Origin: an uncultured Kiloniellaceae bacterium
GTDB lineage: Bacteria; Pseudomonadota; Alphaproteobacteria; Kiloniellales; Kiloniellaceae
Length of the DNA stretch: 64,000 nt
Direction: 5' to 3'
Assembly (NCBI GenBank): GCA_947500035.1
Contig: CANMQP010000005.1
Coordinates: 744,001-808,000 of the forward strand
Shown: one piece after another, positions 1 through 9,308 of the stretch
How the letters are laid out: every line of letters starts with the position of its first letter
Position numbering within the stretch: position 1 is the stretch's first letter
Position numbers and translations under genes: made by a program
Notes under the pieces: generated by a model
What the model was told of the DNA's origin: nothing
What the model saw: only the letters and a program-made list of their open reading frames with translations
The model's database searches: none

Positions 1-1
1 G

Positions 2-3000
2 TCCCGGGGCTCCACCAACAGTTACGATGCCAACGGCCAGTTCCCGGTTTTCAACGTTAACGCCATGAGTCACAGCGAGACCATGGTCACGGACCCCAGG
101 TTCGGGGTGGTGACCGGCCTGACCGGCCCCAACGGCGTCACCACCACGTGGCAACACGACGGCTTCGGGCGCAAAACCAAGGAGATGCGTGCGGACGGCA
201 CAGAAAGCCGGATCGCTTACGAACTCTGTGTCAGTAATTGCCCTTCCGGCGCGGTCTATAACATTTCCATACAGGACTTCCTTAGCGCCAGTGGAACGGC
301 GATCGCTGGTGCCACCATAGACTATTTCGACAAACTCAATCGGGTTATCCGCAACGAAACGGAGGGCTTCGATACTACCGCCGTCTACCGTGACACTCAC
401 TTCAATAACCGCGGCTTGCCAGATAAGACCTCGCGCCCTTATTTCGCGGGTACAGATCCCGAAAATGTCAAATGGATCGAAAATCGATACGATGTGGTCG
501 ATCGTAGAATCGCGCTGATTATTCCAGACAACGGACAGCACACCACAGCCTACGATGGCCTGACCACAACCCTCTCTGACCCGCTGTTGCGTGATGAAAT
601 CCGAAGCGTCAATGCTCTGAACGAATTAGTCTCAGTAACGGATCGTGACAATGGCACGGTCTCCTATGCCTACGATGCCTACGGCAATCTGCTGACCACC
701 AACGCCAACGGCGTGCTCACGACCATCTCCTACGACCAGCGCGGCCGCAAGACCGGCATGGTCGATCCCGACATGGGGACCTGGTCCTACGGCTACAACG
801 TCCTGGGGGAGCTGATCTCCCAGACCGATGCCAAGCTGCAGGTCGTGACCATGAGCTACGACCTGCTGGGACGCATGGAAACCCGGATCGAGGCGGAGGG
901 CACCACCACCTGGACCTACGACACGGCCACCAAGGGCGTGGGCAAGATCCATCACGTCTCCGGCCCCAACGGCTACCAGGAGACCGCGGGCTACGACAGC
1001 CTGGGGCGTCCGGACGTCACCACCACCACCATCTCGGGCACGGTCTATCAGACTTCGCTAACCTATGATGCGCTGGGGCGTCCGAGCACCATTACCTACC
1101 CTTCCGGCTTTACGGTCCAGAACAACTACACCGCCAACGGTTTCCTGGGCTCGGTCTCGGAGATCCTGGGGGGCACGGTCTACTGGCAGGCCAACACGGT
1201 CGATGCGGAAGGCATGGTGACCCAGGAAACCCTGGGCAACGGTGTCATCACCGACCGGGCCTACGATCCGGCGACGGCCCTGGTGGATTCCATCCAGACC
1301 AACGCGGGCGGCACCTCCATCCAGAACCTCAGCTTTGCCTTCGACATGCTGGGCAATCTCCAGGAACGCAACGACCTGGACCGGGACCGCAAGGAGGCCT
1401 TTCTCTATGACGGCCTGAACCGGCTGACGGAATCCAAGCTGACCGATACCAGCACTGCAACCACGCTCAACACCACGACCTACGCCTATGACGCCCTGGG
1501 CAACATCACCAACAAGTCGGATGTGGGGGCTTATCTCTACGGCCAGAACGGGGCGGGGCCGCACGCGGTCACCACAGCCGGTGCCAATACCTATACATAC
1601 GACGCCAACGGCAGCATGATCTCCGGGGCCGGACGAACCACGGCCTGGACCTCCTTTAACAAGCCCCAGAGCATCACCGACAGCCTGACCGGCAATCAGA
1701 CCTCATTTGTCTATGGCCCGAGCCGGGCGCGCATTCAGCAGAACGCCCTGACCGACGGCATCACCACGACGACGACCTACATCGGCGGCAGCTACGAGCG
1801 GCGCAGCCGTTTGAACCAGCCGGACGAGCTGGTGCACTACATCCGTTCGGGCGGCGGCACGGTGGCGATCTACACTCAGATCGATGACGGTCAGTCTCTC
1901 ACCGACAAAACCCGCTACCTGCACAAGGATCATCTGGGCTCGGTGGAATCCATCACCGACGAACAAGGCGTGGTCACCGAGCATCTCTCCTACGATGCTC
2001 ACGGCAAGCGACGCCTGAGCGACTGGAACGCCGGAACGCCTGCGGCACCCAGCGAGACGCCAAGAGGTTTCACCGGCCATGAGCATCTGGATGGGGTCGG
2101 GCTGATCCATATGAACGGCCGGGTCTATGCCCCGACCCTGGGGCGCTTCCTCTCCGCCGATCCTAACGTCCAACACCCCGACATCACTCAATCCTTCAAC
2201 CGCTACAGCTACATTATCAACAATCCTCTATCGGCGACTGATCCATCCGGATTTGAGATTCTCGACGGGGGCCCAATCGTCCTCGATCCAATCACTGTTA
2301 CTGCCTCGCGCGGTATCTCATCGAGCTGGGGCGGCATTCTGACCATTTTCGGCGATGTGTTTCTGCGCGGTGGATTTGGGCAATCTAATGTGTGGTACAG
2401 CTATATCATTCACGGTTCAGTCTTTGGATATGGCGGTGGCGATGGCTATGGCATCCTTATCAGCGCTGTTAGTCAACAGGTTCTGCAACGAAGCAGCGTT
2501 GGCCTGCAAAACGCCAGTCTCGCCGGTATATCCGGTTTCCTTCATGGAGCACTAACCGTTGGTTCCTTTGCGCCTTCGATTATCGGCTCAACCTTCGCGC
2601 TATTGGATGCCGGTCTCTACGCTCTGGAGGGCAATTGGGCTCAGGTCGGTATGGCTGCAGGAGCGGCGGCTGTTGGCCTAGTCGCGAGCGCTGGAGCAGC
2701 AAAAGTCGCCATGGTTGTTGCAACCAAGGTCAGCCGCACTGCTGGTCGAGCTGGAGCCGATGTGATCGCGGATACAGTGCCGAGGTCAAGAATGAGTGGG
2801 GCACGCCAACTTGACTACTGGGACTTCGATGGGGCTGAAGCTCTCTATGATACGATACGAAGAACTGATGACGTTGGTGATATCGCTCGCCATACTGGTT
2901 TGCCTAAGTTCCAGGTTCAACGTGTCAAGGATCATATATTTTCTAACACGCATCAGTTAGATGATGTAGTAAGGCGTTTCGACGCAGATCCTCTGATTGC

Positions 3001-3163
3001 TAATGCTTGGCAGCGTTTTGGTAGCGGTTCACACACTTCGGCAGACCTGCAGCTCTTCAGACACGAGTTGTTTGAATCGAAGTTTGAAGGGATATTCAAG
3101 ACTAGCTATCGAAAAGCTCATGACGCAGCTAACCGTGCTGGTCGACCATCTGGACTAGAGTAA
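2..3163 (+). CDS. Rhs/YD-repeat polymorphic toxin, 5'-truncated by the window edge
   Basis: The reading frame is open from base 2, so the true start lies upstream; 1053 residues are visible. The first two thirds are YD repeats (YDALGR-, YDANG-type units) forming the Rhs shell that encloses a toxin. The core ends with the typical block DHLGSVESITDEQG, GRFLSADP and NRYSYIINNPLSATDPSG near base 2250. After it come an Ala/Gly-rich hydrophobic stretch (about 2530-2760) and a tip of about 120 residues (2790-3160) with conserved-looking His/Asp/Glu motifs (KDHIF, RFDADP, HELFESKFEG, AHDAANRAG). Similar tips occur at the ends of other polymorphic toxins, but I cannot name the activity. Base composition becomes more AT-rich after the core, as expected for exchangeable toxin tips. 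The presumed immunity gene overlaps its stop codon. Delivery route (T6SS or other) is not visible here. Confidence 0.9.
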   Translation, partial: SRGSTNSYDANGQFPVFNVNAMSHSETMVTDPRFGVVTGLTGPNGVTTTWQHDGFGRKTKEMRADGTESRIAYELCVSNCPSGAVYNISIQDFLSASGTAIAGATIDYFDKLNRVIRNETEGFDTTAVYRDTHFNNRGLPDKTSRPYFAGTDPENVKWIENRYDVVDRRIALIIPDNGQHTTAYDGLTTTLSDPLLRDEIRSVNALNELVSVTDRDNGTVSYAYDAYGNLLTTNANGVLTTISYDQRGRKTGMVDPDMGTWSYGYNVLGELISQTDAKLQVVTMSYDLLGRMETRIEAEGTTTWTYDTATKGVGKIHHVSGPNGYQETAGYDSLGRPDVTTTTISGTVYQTSLTYDALGRPSTITYPSGFTVQNNYTANGFLGSVSEILGGTVYWQANTVDAEGMVTQETLGNGVITDRAYDPATALVDSIQTNAGGTSIQNLSFAFDMLGNLQERNDLDRDRKEAFLYDGLNRLTESKLTDTSTATTLNTTTYAYDALGNITNKSDVGAYLYGQNGAGPHAVTTAGANTYTYDANGSMISGAGRTTAWTSFNKPQSITDSLTGNQTSFVYGPSRARIQQNALTDGITTTTTYIGGSYERRSRLNQPDELVHYIRSGGGTVAIYTQIDDGQSLTDKTRYLHKDHLGSVESITDEQGVVTEHLSYDAHGKRRLSDWNAGTPAAPSETPRGFTGHEHLDGVGLIHMNGRVYAPTLGRFLSADPNVQHPDITQSFNRYSYIINNPLSATDPSGFEILDGGPIVLDPITVTASRGISSSWGGILTIFGDVFLRGGFGQSNVWYSYIIHGSVFGYGGGDGYGILISAVSQQVLQRSSVGLQNASLAGISGFLHGALTVGSFAPSIIGSTFALLDAGLYALEGNWAQVGMAAGAAAVGLVASAGAAKVAMVVATKVSRTAGRAGADVIADTVPRSRMSGARQLDYWDFDGAEALYDTIRRTDDVGDIARHTGLPKFQVQRVKDHIFSNTHQLDDVVRRFDADPLIANAWQRFGSGSHTSADLQLFRHELFESKFEGIFKTSYRKAHDAANRAGRPSGLE

Positions 3164-3402
3164 TGGCGATTTACTTGGAAATCTTGAAGCGTTCCGAAAA
3201 TGAACACCTGGTCGAGTACGAGTATTCGACTACAGACGACAATAGCGGGCGATTTACAATTGATAGGTGCTCAGGCGAAGTCTCCTTAGTCTGCCTTGCT
3301 CCTACGGAAATTGGGGAGAACCTGTACAGACGTGCTGCTCATAAAATCAAAAAAGCCTGGGAGGCAGGTGATCTTCCAGAGAGAGCTTTATGGGCTTCTT
3401 GA
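3163..3402 (+). CDS. Probable immunity protein for the Rhs toxin tip
   Basis: This 79-residue acidic cytoplasmic protein has no signal peptide. Its ATG overlaps the rhs stop by one base (TAATG), so translation is probably coupled and the pair is co-expressed. That is the standard layout of a toxin and its cognate immunity protein. The C-terminal pattern (RAAHKIKKAWEAGDLPE then WAS) resembles short proteins seen behind comparable toxin tips, from memory rather than a search. Role as antidote is inferred from position, size and overlap. AT-rich composition matches the toxin tip rather than the rhs core. Confidence 0.65.
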   Translation: MAIYLEILKRSENEHLVEYEYSTTDDNSGRFTIDRCSGEVSLVCLAPTEIGENLYRRAAHKIKKAWEAGDLPERALWAS

Positions 3403-3493
3403 TATCGCGGATTGCAGATCCTGGTTACTCGCATGTAAAACGGTTTGGCCGAACGACAACAACTGATAGCCCGATGTCATCTCTACTAAGGCA

Positions 3494-3823
3494 ATGAAGT
3501 GGGAGGCTATGATTGATTGCTACAGGTTGAAACTGGAGAACGATGTTCTTGTCTTTCTTGGATTTTCGGGCAAAGACGCCGAGCTTCGTTGCAAAGAGCT
3601 GCATGACGCTTTAGTGGCAGTCGGCGCGCATTCGAGCACCAATGTTTTCCTGAGCTTTAAGAAAGATCAGTTTGACTTGGAGCAAGTGAAAGAACTGTGC
3701 GAACCAACTCTGTTAACGGATGACCACCTCATAATCGTTCAGCAGTGTGAGAATTCGACAGAATGCTCGATCTTAGTCAGGCAGCGTAATGGGGACGGAA
3801 TCGAAGTTTCTGGCAACATGTAA
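3494..3823 (+). CDS. Small orphan protein downstream of the immunity gene
   Basis: A 109-residue protein I do not recognise. It begins MKWEAMIDCYRLKLENDVLVFL, contains an internal region rich in Glu/Leu/Cys, and has no signal peptide or membrane segment. An alternative start is the ATG at 3509 (MIDCYRL); neither start has a well-spaced ribosome-binding site. It lies 91 bases behind the immunity gene in the same orientation and has the same lower GC. It may be a second or orphan immunity gene left by an earlier toxin tip. That role is inference only. Confidence 0.5.
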   Translation: MKWEAMIDCYRLKLENDVLVFLGFSGKDAELRCKELHDALVAVGAHSSTNVFLSFKKDQFDLEQVKELCEPTLLTDDHLIIVQQCENSTECSILVRQRNGDGIEVSGNM

Positions 3824-4027
3824 CGTTCACACTCTTCATACGAACGGTTGCAAGCTCGGTCGGCTCCTTGAGCTCCTGCCATGCGAGATGTTCAAAGGTC
3901 GGCAGAGGCGGAACCTTGCGGCGACGGGCTGAAGGCATAGAAAACAATCCTCGATTGCCTTAAGTGTTCTCGGTCAAACAGAGTTGGAGTCTTGCGCCCG
4001 TTGGATTGCAGGGCCATATTCCCACCC

Positions 4028-4330
4028 ATGAGACGCACCTTCGCGACTTTTGCACTCTGCATACTGGTGCTGCCTGCCGTGGCAGACGATGTCCAGGAGC
4101 CGAACCATGGCGCTCAGCAGGAGCATGGCGAGTATGGCCCGGTGCCAAACCCGGTGCCGGTGGGATACCCCTACTGCATCACTCGGATCGCTACCCCTGA
4201 ATATCGAGAAAAGCATGGCCTAGCAGCGGCATACTTGCCTCCCCAAGATAGAGCCGCAGCCGGCGCCCTCAACTTTGCTCGTCGTGAAGGAATTGCCATT
4301 CTGGTTCACTGCAATGAGGAGCAGTCTTAG
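4028..4330 (+). CDS. Small exported protein of unknown function
   Basis: Starting at the ATG at 4028 gives 100 residues with a clear signal peptide (MRRTFATFALCILVLPAVADD, cleavage probably after AVA). The mature part is short and polar with two or three Cys, which could form a disulfide in the periplasm. An upstream in-frame ATG at 3992 would add 12 residues before the signal and is less likely. The gene converges on the prophage gene that ends at 4327, overlapping by 4 bases, so the element boundary runs close to here. I recognise no family. Confidence 0.45.
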   Translation: MRRTFATFALCILVLPAVADDVQEPNHGAQQEHGEYGPVPNPVPVGYPYCITRIATPEYREKHGLAAAYLPPQDRAAAGALNFARREGIAILVHCNEEQS

Positions 4331-7300
4331 CGTCCGAAAACCCTTTGCGGATCCTGCTCTCTGAAGTCCTCTTCCTGATAACTCTTGATCAGATCGGACA
4401 CGCTTAACTTCTCCCGTCTAGCCTCCGCAGCAAGCTCCTGAAGTGTCATGGCGTCGCCATCGTCGAAGATGATGCTGTTCCCCTCGGCCTCCAGGCCATG
4501 ACGCTCGGCCAACATCTCAGCCGCCATACTCTCAACGGGTTGGCCTGCTTCCTTGGCCATGCGGTTAAGCTCTTTCACGCCGATAGTCTGGCCCCCTGAA
4601 GTCTTGAGACCGAGATTTCGCGTAATGCCCTTCACGGGATCAGTCGGGCCAAGCAGGTCTCGCATAGCGTTCCTGTTTTCTTGCGCCGGTGCGCTCTGAA
4701 GGGCGTCCCGCAGCGCGTTGTTGCTCCTTGGTGCCGGAGCCGTGGCGTAGAGGTCATTGCGGGTGCCGACAGGCGATTGCTGTCTGTTCTGTTGCTCTGG
4801 CTGGCCATTGCCGCCCTCGGCTGCAGAGAGAGCACCAATAGCGCCGCCGAGGCCAGACGGGCTGACGGGAACGTTCGGCCCTCTCGTTGCGGCATTGGCT
4901 GCCATCTGCCCAGGGATGCCGCCCGCAGCTTTCTTGGCCACGGCTGCCGAGAGGTCATAAGCACCGCCGAACAGTTTGCGGGCGCCGCTGCGGAAGAATT
5001 CATAAGCCGAGTTGGAAGTGTTGACCGCACCGGGGACGCGGTTTGTTGCCTGCAGTGCTGTCCGCTTGAACTGCTGAAGCAACTCGATTTCCGACCGCGT
5101 GAAGAGTGTCCGCATCAGGGTGGGCGAATTCTTCATCGCGGCGTCGAGCATGGTGGCAAACTTATCGCCTGAGAACAGCGTTGCGAGATCCTGACCGCGA
5201 GCGCCAGTATCCTGATTCTGGATCAGCTTCAGGAACGCCTCTTCCCGCATAGCTTTCCATTCACGGCTGTTCGGACCCAGAACCATCTTGATCTTAAGCA
5301 GGGCCTTTTCACTCGCCTGCTTGGCCCCGAGCTTTCCAGCCCCGAAGATCGTATTCAGCGCATGCTCGGGAGAGAGAGCGCCGTCGACCAATTGCTTGAC
5401 GATTTTATCGTTCTCAAAGCGCTCCGCCACCTGACGGCGGGCATTGCGGGCATTCTTCCAAGCGTCTAATGCGGCATCGTCACCGGTGATCAGGCCGCGC
5501 TCCAGAGCCGTGTCGCTAAACTGGTCGTACTGAGCCCGCAGGCGCTTCAGAGCCGCTGCCTCTGTCGGATTTGTGCGCTCAGCTCCGGTAATCGCATTGG
5601 TCACACGGCGGCGCCATTGCTCCATAGCGCCGACCTTGACTGCGGTAATGTTGCCGCCAGCCATGCCCCGGAAGCCCTCGAAGGTCCGGAGCAAGCTCGT
5701 TGCGTTGGGTAGCGACCCTAAGTCGAAGTCACCCATACTTTGACGCATCTGCTGGGCCAGGTTCCCCACATCTTCGACATCCACCGCAGCATTGGTGGCC
5801 TTGGCTTTGTCGAATGCAGCCCTTACGCCCGCGCGCTCCGCCTGGGCCTGGGTTTGCAACCGCGCCGTGGCCATGCCAGCGCCTTCGCCCGGTGCCGTTA
5901 CCAGCGGCTGACCACCTGAAAGCCGCGACTGGATACCAGGGATGTTCTCTCGCAGTGCCGTCTGCTGGTCGGCACGGAAACCCTGCATCAAATCTTTCGC
6001 GCCCTCGCCATGAACACCTTTCAACAGCGCGTCTTCCGTGGCCTGTTGAGTGACATCGCGTGTGACATCGCCCTGGGACAGCCGCACTGGCGAAGGCAAG
6101 CTTTCCGCCTCGGCCAAAGCAACACCTTGCTGTGGCGTGGTAGCTCTGCGTGCCGTGTCCTCGAAGTTGTCCAGGAATTGCCTGGAGACTGCATCAGGGT
6201 CAACTCCCACCTCTTCAAGGGCCTTGCGACCGCGATCGGTCAACTCGCCTGTGGCCTTGTTGAAATAGGCAGGGGAAGCCAGAAGCTTGCGGAATATCAT
6301 GCCCACGGCAGAAGCCGCTATTTCGCCACCAGCTCCGAACAATGCCTCGACGCCTGCACGCTGCAGGTCAACCGGCTGTTCTGAGCCTTGAGAGCGTGCA
6401 GCCAGGTCCATGCCGACGCTCTGCGCTCCAGTGCCCAAGGCTGCCCCGCCGATCTGCCCAGCCTTGCCCGCCACTGATCCGGCACCACCACCGAGCCGTG
6501 CTCCAGCTAAAGCGGACATGCCTTCGACGACAAGCTGTGTGGCATCCTGCAACGATGCCCCAGGCCTGTTCAGGTAGAAGCGCCGACCGTCAGGGAATAT
6601 GCCAATGGGATTGCCATGAACGTCAAACTCGACTGAAGCGTCTGGGAAACGAGACTGAAAGATTGCCGTTTCACCAGCAGGATTGCCGCGCGCCAAGGCC
6701 ATATCGGCACCTGGTGCTATTGTATCGCCTCTCTCACGGATGATGTTTTGTGGGAGCTCGCGCAGATCGAACTCGCGGCGCGCATCACCGCTGTAGGCAT
6801 CCGCGACACTCTCACCTGCACCCTTAATGGCTCTGCCCACCCGGCGAATGAGACCTGGCTCTGGCTGAGACTCCGCGACAGCCGAAGTGTTTGCCGCGTC
6901 ATGCATCGGCGTTGAGGCAACGGGCGCAACTTCAGGTCCGCCGCTCGTTGTCTGGAGGAACTGCGGGTCCTTGAAAGGGTTCGTTAATCCCCCAGAACTT
7001 TGCTTGATCTCGCGCCCGAACTTGTCAGATCTGGCACGGGCCGCTGAGACAGCTTCCTCGATTGAAGAGAAACCCCGCAGCACTTCGCCGGTCTCCGGGT
7101 CTCGTCCGCCCGAAGCCGCAATGCGCTTGATCGCCTCCTGCTCAGACAAAATTTGCCCTCCGAAAACAGATGGTATGTTCGTGGGCTGACCGCCGTTAAT
7201 CGAGGGGTGGGTGACTGTTATGCTTTTCTCGGAATACTGCTCGCCGCTCTCGCCCTGATACAGTTTTCGGCCTGCAGATGTTCTCTGTCCGCTGGGCACT

Positions 7301-7383
7301 GGAGCACCCGCTGGCGCGCCACCGCCACTGCGTTCAATGAAACCTGGATCCTTGAAAGGATTAATCAGCTCACTGCTGGCCAT
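4327..7383 (-). CDS. Large phage internal virion / ejection-type protein
   Basis: The start at 7383 (MASSELINPFKDPGF) is preceded by a good ribosome-binding site, GGAGGAG, and gives 1018 residues; a longer form from 7425 lacks that support. The N-terminal part has two copies of an NPFKDP motif (near residues 9 and 134). Between them is a conserved phage module with TNIPSVFGG, SEQEAI and EEAVSAARARSDK. The middle has Ala/Gly-rich segments that could be membrane-active, followed by long charged helices; the C-terminus is acidic. Size, composition and position after two smaller virion-type genes fit a podovirus-like internal protein ejected with DNA. No lysozyme or transglycosylase motif is obvious. 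It overlaps the upstream gene by 14 bases. Confidence 0.6.
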   Translation of the reverse strand: MASSELINPFKDPGFIERSGGGAPAGAPVPSGQRTSAGRKLYQGESGEQYSEKSITVTHPSINGGQPTNIPSVFGGQILSEQEAIKRIAASGGRDPETGEVLRGFSSIEEAVSAARARSDKFGREIKQSSGGLTNPFKDPQFLQTTSGGPEVAPVASTPMHDAANTSAVAESQPEPGLIRRVGRAIKGAGESVADAYSGDARREFDLRELPQNIIRERGDTIAPGADMALARGNPAGETAIFQSRFPDASVEFDVHGNPIGIFPDGRRFYLNRPGASLQDATQLVVEGMSALAGARLGGGAGSVAGKAGQIGGAALGTGAQSVGMDLAARSQGSEQPVDLQRAGVEALFGAGGEIAASAVGMIFRKLLASPAYFNKATGELTDRGRKALEEVGVDPDAVSRQFLDNFEDTARRATTPQQGVALAEAESLPSPVRLSQGDVTRDVTQQATEDALLKGVHGEGAKDLMQGFRADQQTALRENIPGIQSRLSGGQPLVTAPGEGAGMATARLQTQAQAERAGVRAAFDKAKATNAAVDVEDVGNLAQQMRQSMGDFDLGSLPNATSLLRTFEGFRGMAGGNITAVKVGAMEQWRRRVTNAITGAERTNPTEAAALKRLRAQYDQFSDTALERGLITGDDAALDAWKNARNARRQVAERFENDKIVKQLVDGALSPEHALNTIFGAGKLGAKQASEKALLKIKMVLGPNSREWKAMREEAFLKLIQNQDTGARGQDLATLFSGDKFATMLDAAMKNSPTLMRTLFTRSEIELLQQFKRTALQATNRVPGAVNTSNSAYEFFRSGARKLFGGAYDLSAAVAKKAAGGIPGQMAANAATRGPNVPVSPSGLGGAIGALSAAEGGNGQPEQQNRQQSPVGTRNDLYATAPAPRSNNALRDALQSAPAQENRNAMRDLLGPTDPVKGITRNLGLKTSGGQTIGVKELNRMAKEAGQPVESMAAEMLAERHGLEAEGNSIIFDDGDAMTLQELAAEARREKLSVSDLIKSYQEEDFREQDPQRVFGR

Positions 7384-8674
7384 ACTCGCTCCTCCAGAAC
7401 TCGACGACCTGTTGACGCGTGACACCGCGATTCACACGCATCACACCGCGTTCGAACTCATCGAAAAAGATCGTCTGTCCGGTATCCGGATCTGTGGCAA
7501 GCAACGGTGTATTACGTTTGAACTCATCCCACGCCCTATCTGCGCCGTCATAGGTGCCGTTCTTGGCGTAATGGTCTTCATAAAACCGTGCCTGCTCAAT
7601 GTCGCGGCGTGCCAAGGCCTCGGCTGAGCGGAATAGAAATTCGTTGGCCTCTGGCGTATTTCGAAGGTTCGCGAGGGTCTGCTCGATCCGGGCAGCGTCG
7701 TTCTCGGTCTGTGGCCCCTTCTGGGCCTGCATCTTGGTTAGGACCATGTGGTTCATGATCCCTTCGAAAGCCTGTGCGTTTGTCGCCGTCTCAAGCCCCC
7801 AAACGGTCGGGTCAGCACCAAAGCTGGCCGCGTACGATGCTGCCCACTTCTTAAGGGGGGCCAATCCACCTGTGCGCACATCGAGGGTTCTGGCAATGCC
7901 CAGCTGAGCCAGCGTGTCCTGCGCCGCCGTTGCGCGCTCATGGATCTTGCCCGCTGACGCATCCAGCCTCTTGCCTCGAGCCTTCTGCTCTTCTTTCTCC
8001 CGCGTTCCATCAATGTTAACCAGCGGCGTATTGGAGCGGCGGCTGTAGGGAGCGCCAACGTTCTCCCAGGTCTGTCCACCATCGAAGCTTTCTCGCGGCT
8101 GCACCATGCCATCTGGCAGCGAGAGTTCGTCCGTTGTGCGCTTAGGGTCTGCTGCGGGCCCGCTCGCAACCAGATTGTTATTGGCGTCGTACCGGTTCTG
8201 ATTAACGCCCAGCGTGTAGCCTTGGTTCTTCGGATCTGGGACGAGGTGTTGAGCCATCTGGACCATCACACCGATTTGATCTTTATCAAAGACATCGGGA
8301 AGGGTGTCGAGGTCCGGGTATTGCCGCAGAATGGGCAACACCAGATCGTATTCGTTTTGGTCCCCCACGTTCGCGAGAGTGCCCGTTATCAGCGGCGCGG
8401 TAGCCTTCAGGCGCTCAACCTTTGCAGTGCCCATGTTGCCAAACATCGTTTGAAGCTGCATAGCAAATCGCGGGTCAACGTTTGCCGCATCGGCGATGAC
8501 ACCTTGCCGCCCCGCCCGATCAGTCGGAAAGCCGCTCTGGAGGCGCTGGGCCAAAGCATTGCGATTCTCGGTCTGCTGCTTGCGCTCGTTAAATTGAGCG
8601 AGTGCATTCTTAACCTGCAAGCCCTTGGCCATAGAGCCTGCGACATCAACCGGGCGCGTTCGAAAGACGTTCAT
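7370..8674 (-). CDS. Phage virion-associated protein, probable ejection protein
   Basis: A 434-residue, mostly helical hydrophilic protein starting MNVFRTRPVDVAGSMAKG, rich in Gln, Asn and Ala. It lies between the DNA-transfer protein and the very large internal-virion-type protein, the usual place of the second of three ejection proteins in P22-like phages. The ribosome-binding site GAGGGG lies inside the end of the preceding gene, whose stop is two bases upstream of this ATG. Function is inferred from position; I see no enzymatic motif. Confidence 0.5.
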   Translation of the reverse strand: MNVFRTRPVDVAGSMAKGLQVKNALAQFNERKQQTENRNALAQRLQSGFPTDRAGRQGVIADAANVDPRFAMQLQTMFGNMGTAKVERLKATAPLITGTLANVGDQNEYDLVLPILRQYPDLDTLPDVFDKDQIGVMVQMAQHLVPDPKNQGYTLGVNQNRYDANNNLVASGPAADPKRTTDELSLPDGMVQPRESFDGGQTWENVGAPYSRRSNTPLVNIDGTREKEEQKARGKRLDASAGKIHERATAAQDTLAQLGIARTLDVRTGGLAPLKKWAASYAASFGADPTVWGLETATNAQAFEGIMNHMVLTKMQAQKGPQTENDAARIEQTLANLRNTPEANEFLFRSAEALARRDIEQARFYEDHYAKNGTYDGADRAWDEFKRNTPLLATDPDTGQTIFFDEFERGVMRVNRGVTRQQVVEFWRSEYGQQ

Positions 8675-8676
8675 TG

Positions 8677-9252
8677 TTAACCCCTCAGGACGTCCAAAAA
8701 GAGCTTGTTGTTAATGCCGCTGGATATCCCGTCACCGATGCCGGTGTATCCGCTCGCTCGCGCGTCGCCAGCCCGCAAAACTGCATTGCCCGCATTCACA
8801 CCATACTGTGCAGCGGCCTGATTGCCTGCGTTGACCGCCTGCCCACCGAAACCTGCCAGCGTCGCAAGTCGATTGAAATTCTGATCGTAATCCGCCGTTG
8901 CCGTATTCTGGCCGAAACGAGTCAAGGCCTTGCCCTGTCGTCCGCTAAACTGTCCGCCACGAGCAGCCGCACCACGTTCAAGCGCCTTTGCGCCTTCCTC
9001 GAGCCTGAACTTATATCCGGGGGATTCGGTATAATCCCGTTCACCAGTCAGGTAGATATCGGACAGGGCGTTGAGAGCAGCCGTTCCGGTCTTTCGGAAG
9101 GGCTTTAGATCCTTGCGCTGATCGAAATAGATCCTACTCGCCAGCGCATTTGCAGAACCGGCAGCATCTTCCTGCGCCTTGGCACCCAGGTAGTTGGCAC
9201 CACCTTCAAGTAGCCCGCCGCCAAGGCTCGCCGCAGTTTCAAACCAACCCAT
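8677..9252 (-). CDS. Phage DNA-transfer (gp7-like ejection) protein
   Basis: A 191-residue protein with a small, Gly/Ala-rich N-terminus (GWFETAASLGGGLLEGGANY) and an amphipathic, low-complexity body. The motifs FDQRKDLKPFRKTG, SPGYKFRLEEG, GAAARGGQFSGRQ and RLATLAGFGGQA are typical of phage proteins annotated as DNA-transfer proteins. Such proteins are packaged in the virion and help move DNA across the host envelope. The ribosome-binding site AGAGGA precedes the ATG. It is followed two bases after its stop by the next virion-type gene, so translation is probably coupled. Confidence 0.75.
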   Translation of the reverse strand: MGWFETAASLGGGLLEGGANYLGAKAQEDAAGSANALASRIYFDQRKDLKPFRKTGTAALNALSDIYLTGERDYTESPGYKFRLEEGAKALERGAAARGGQFSGRQGKALTRFGQNTATADYDQNFNRLATLAGFGGQAVNAGNQAAAQYGVNAGNAVLRAGDARASGYTGIGDGISSGINNKLFLDVLRG

Positions 9253-9308
9253 CTTGTTGTCCTCTACCTAGATTCTTCAATGAAATGTCGAATGTATCTT
9301 GCGCCATG

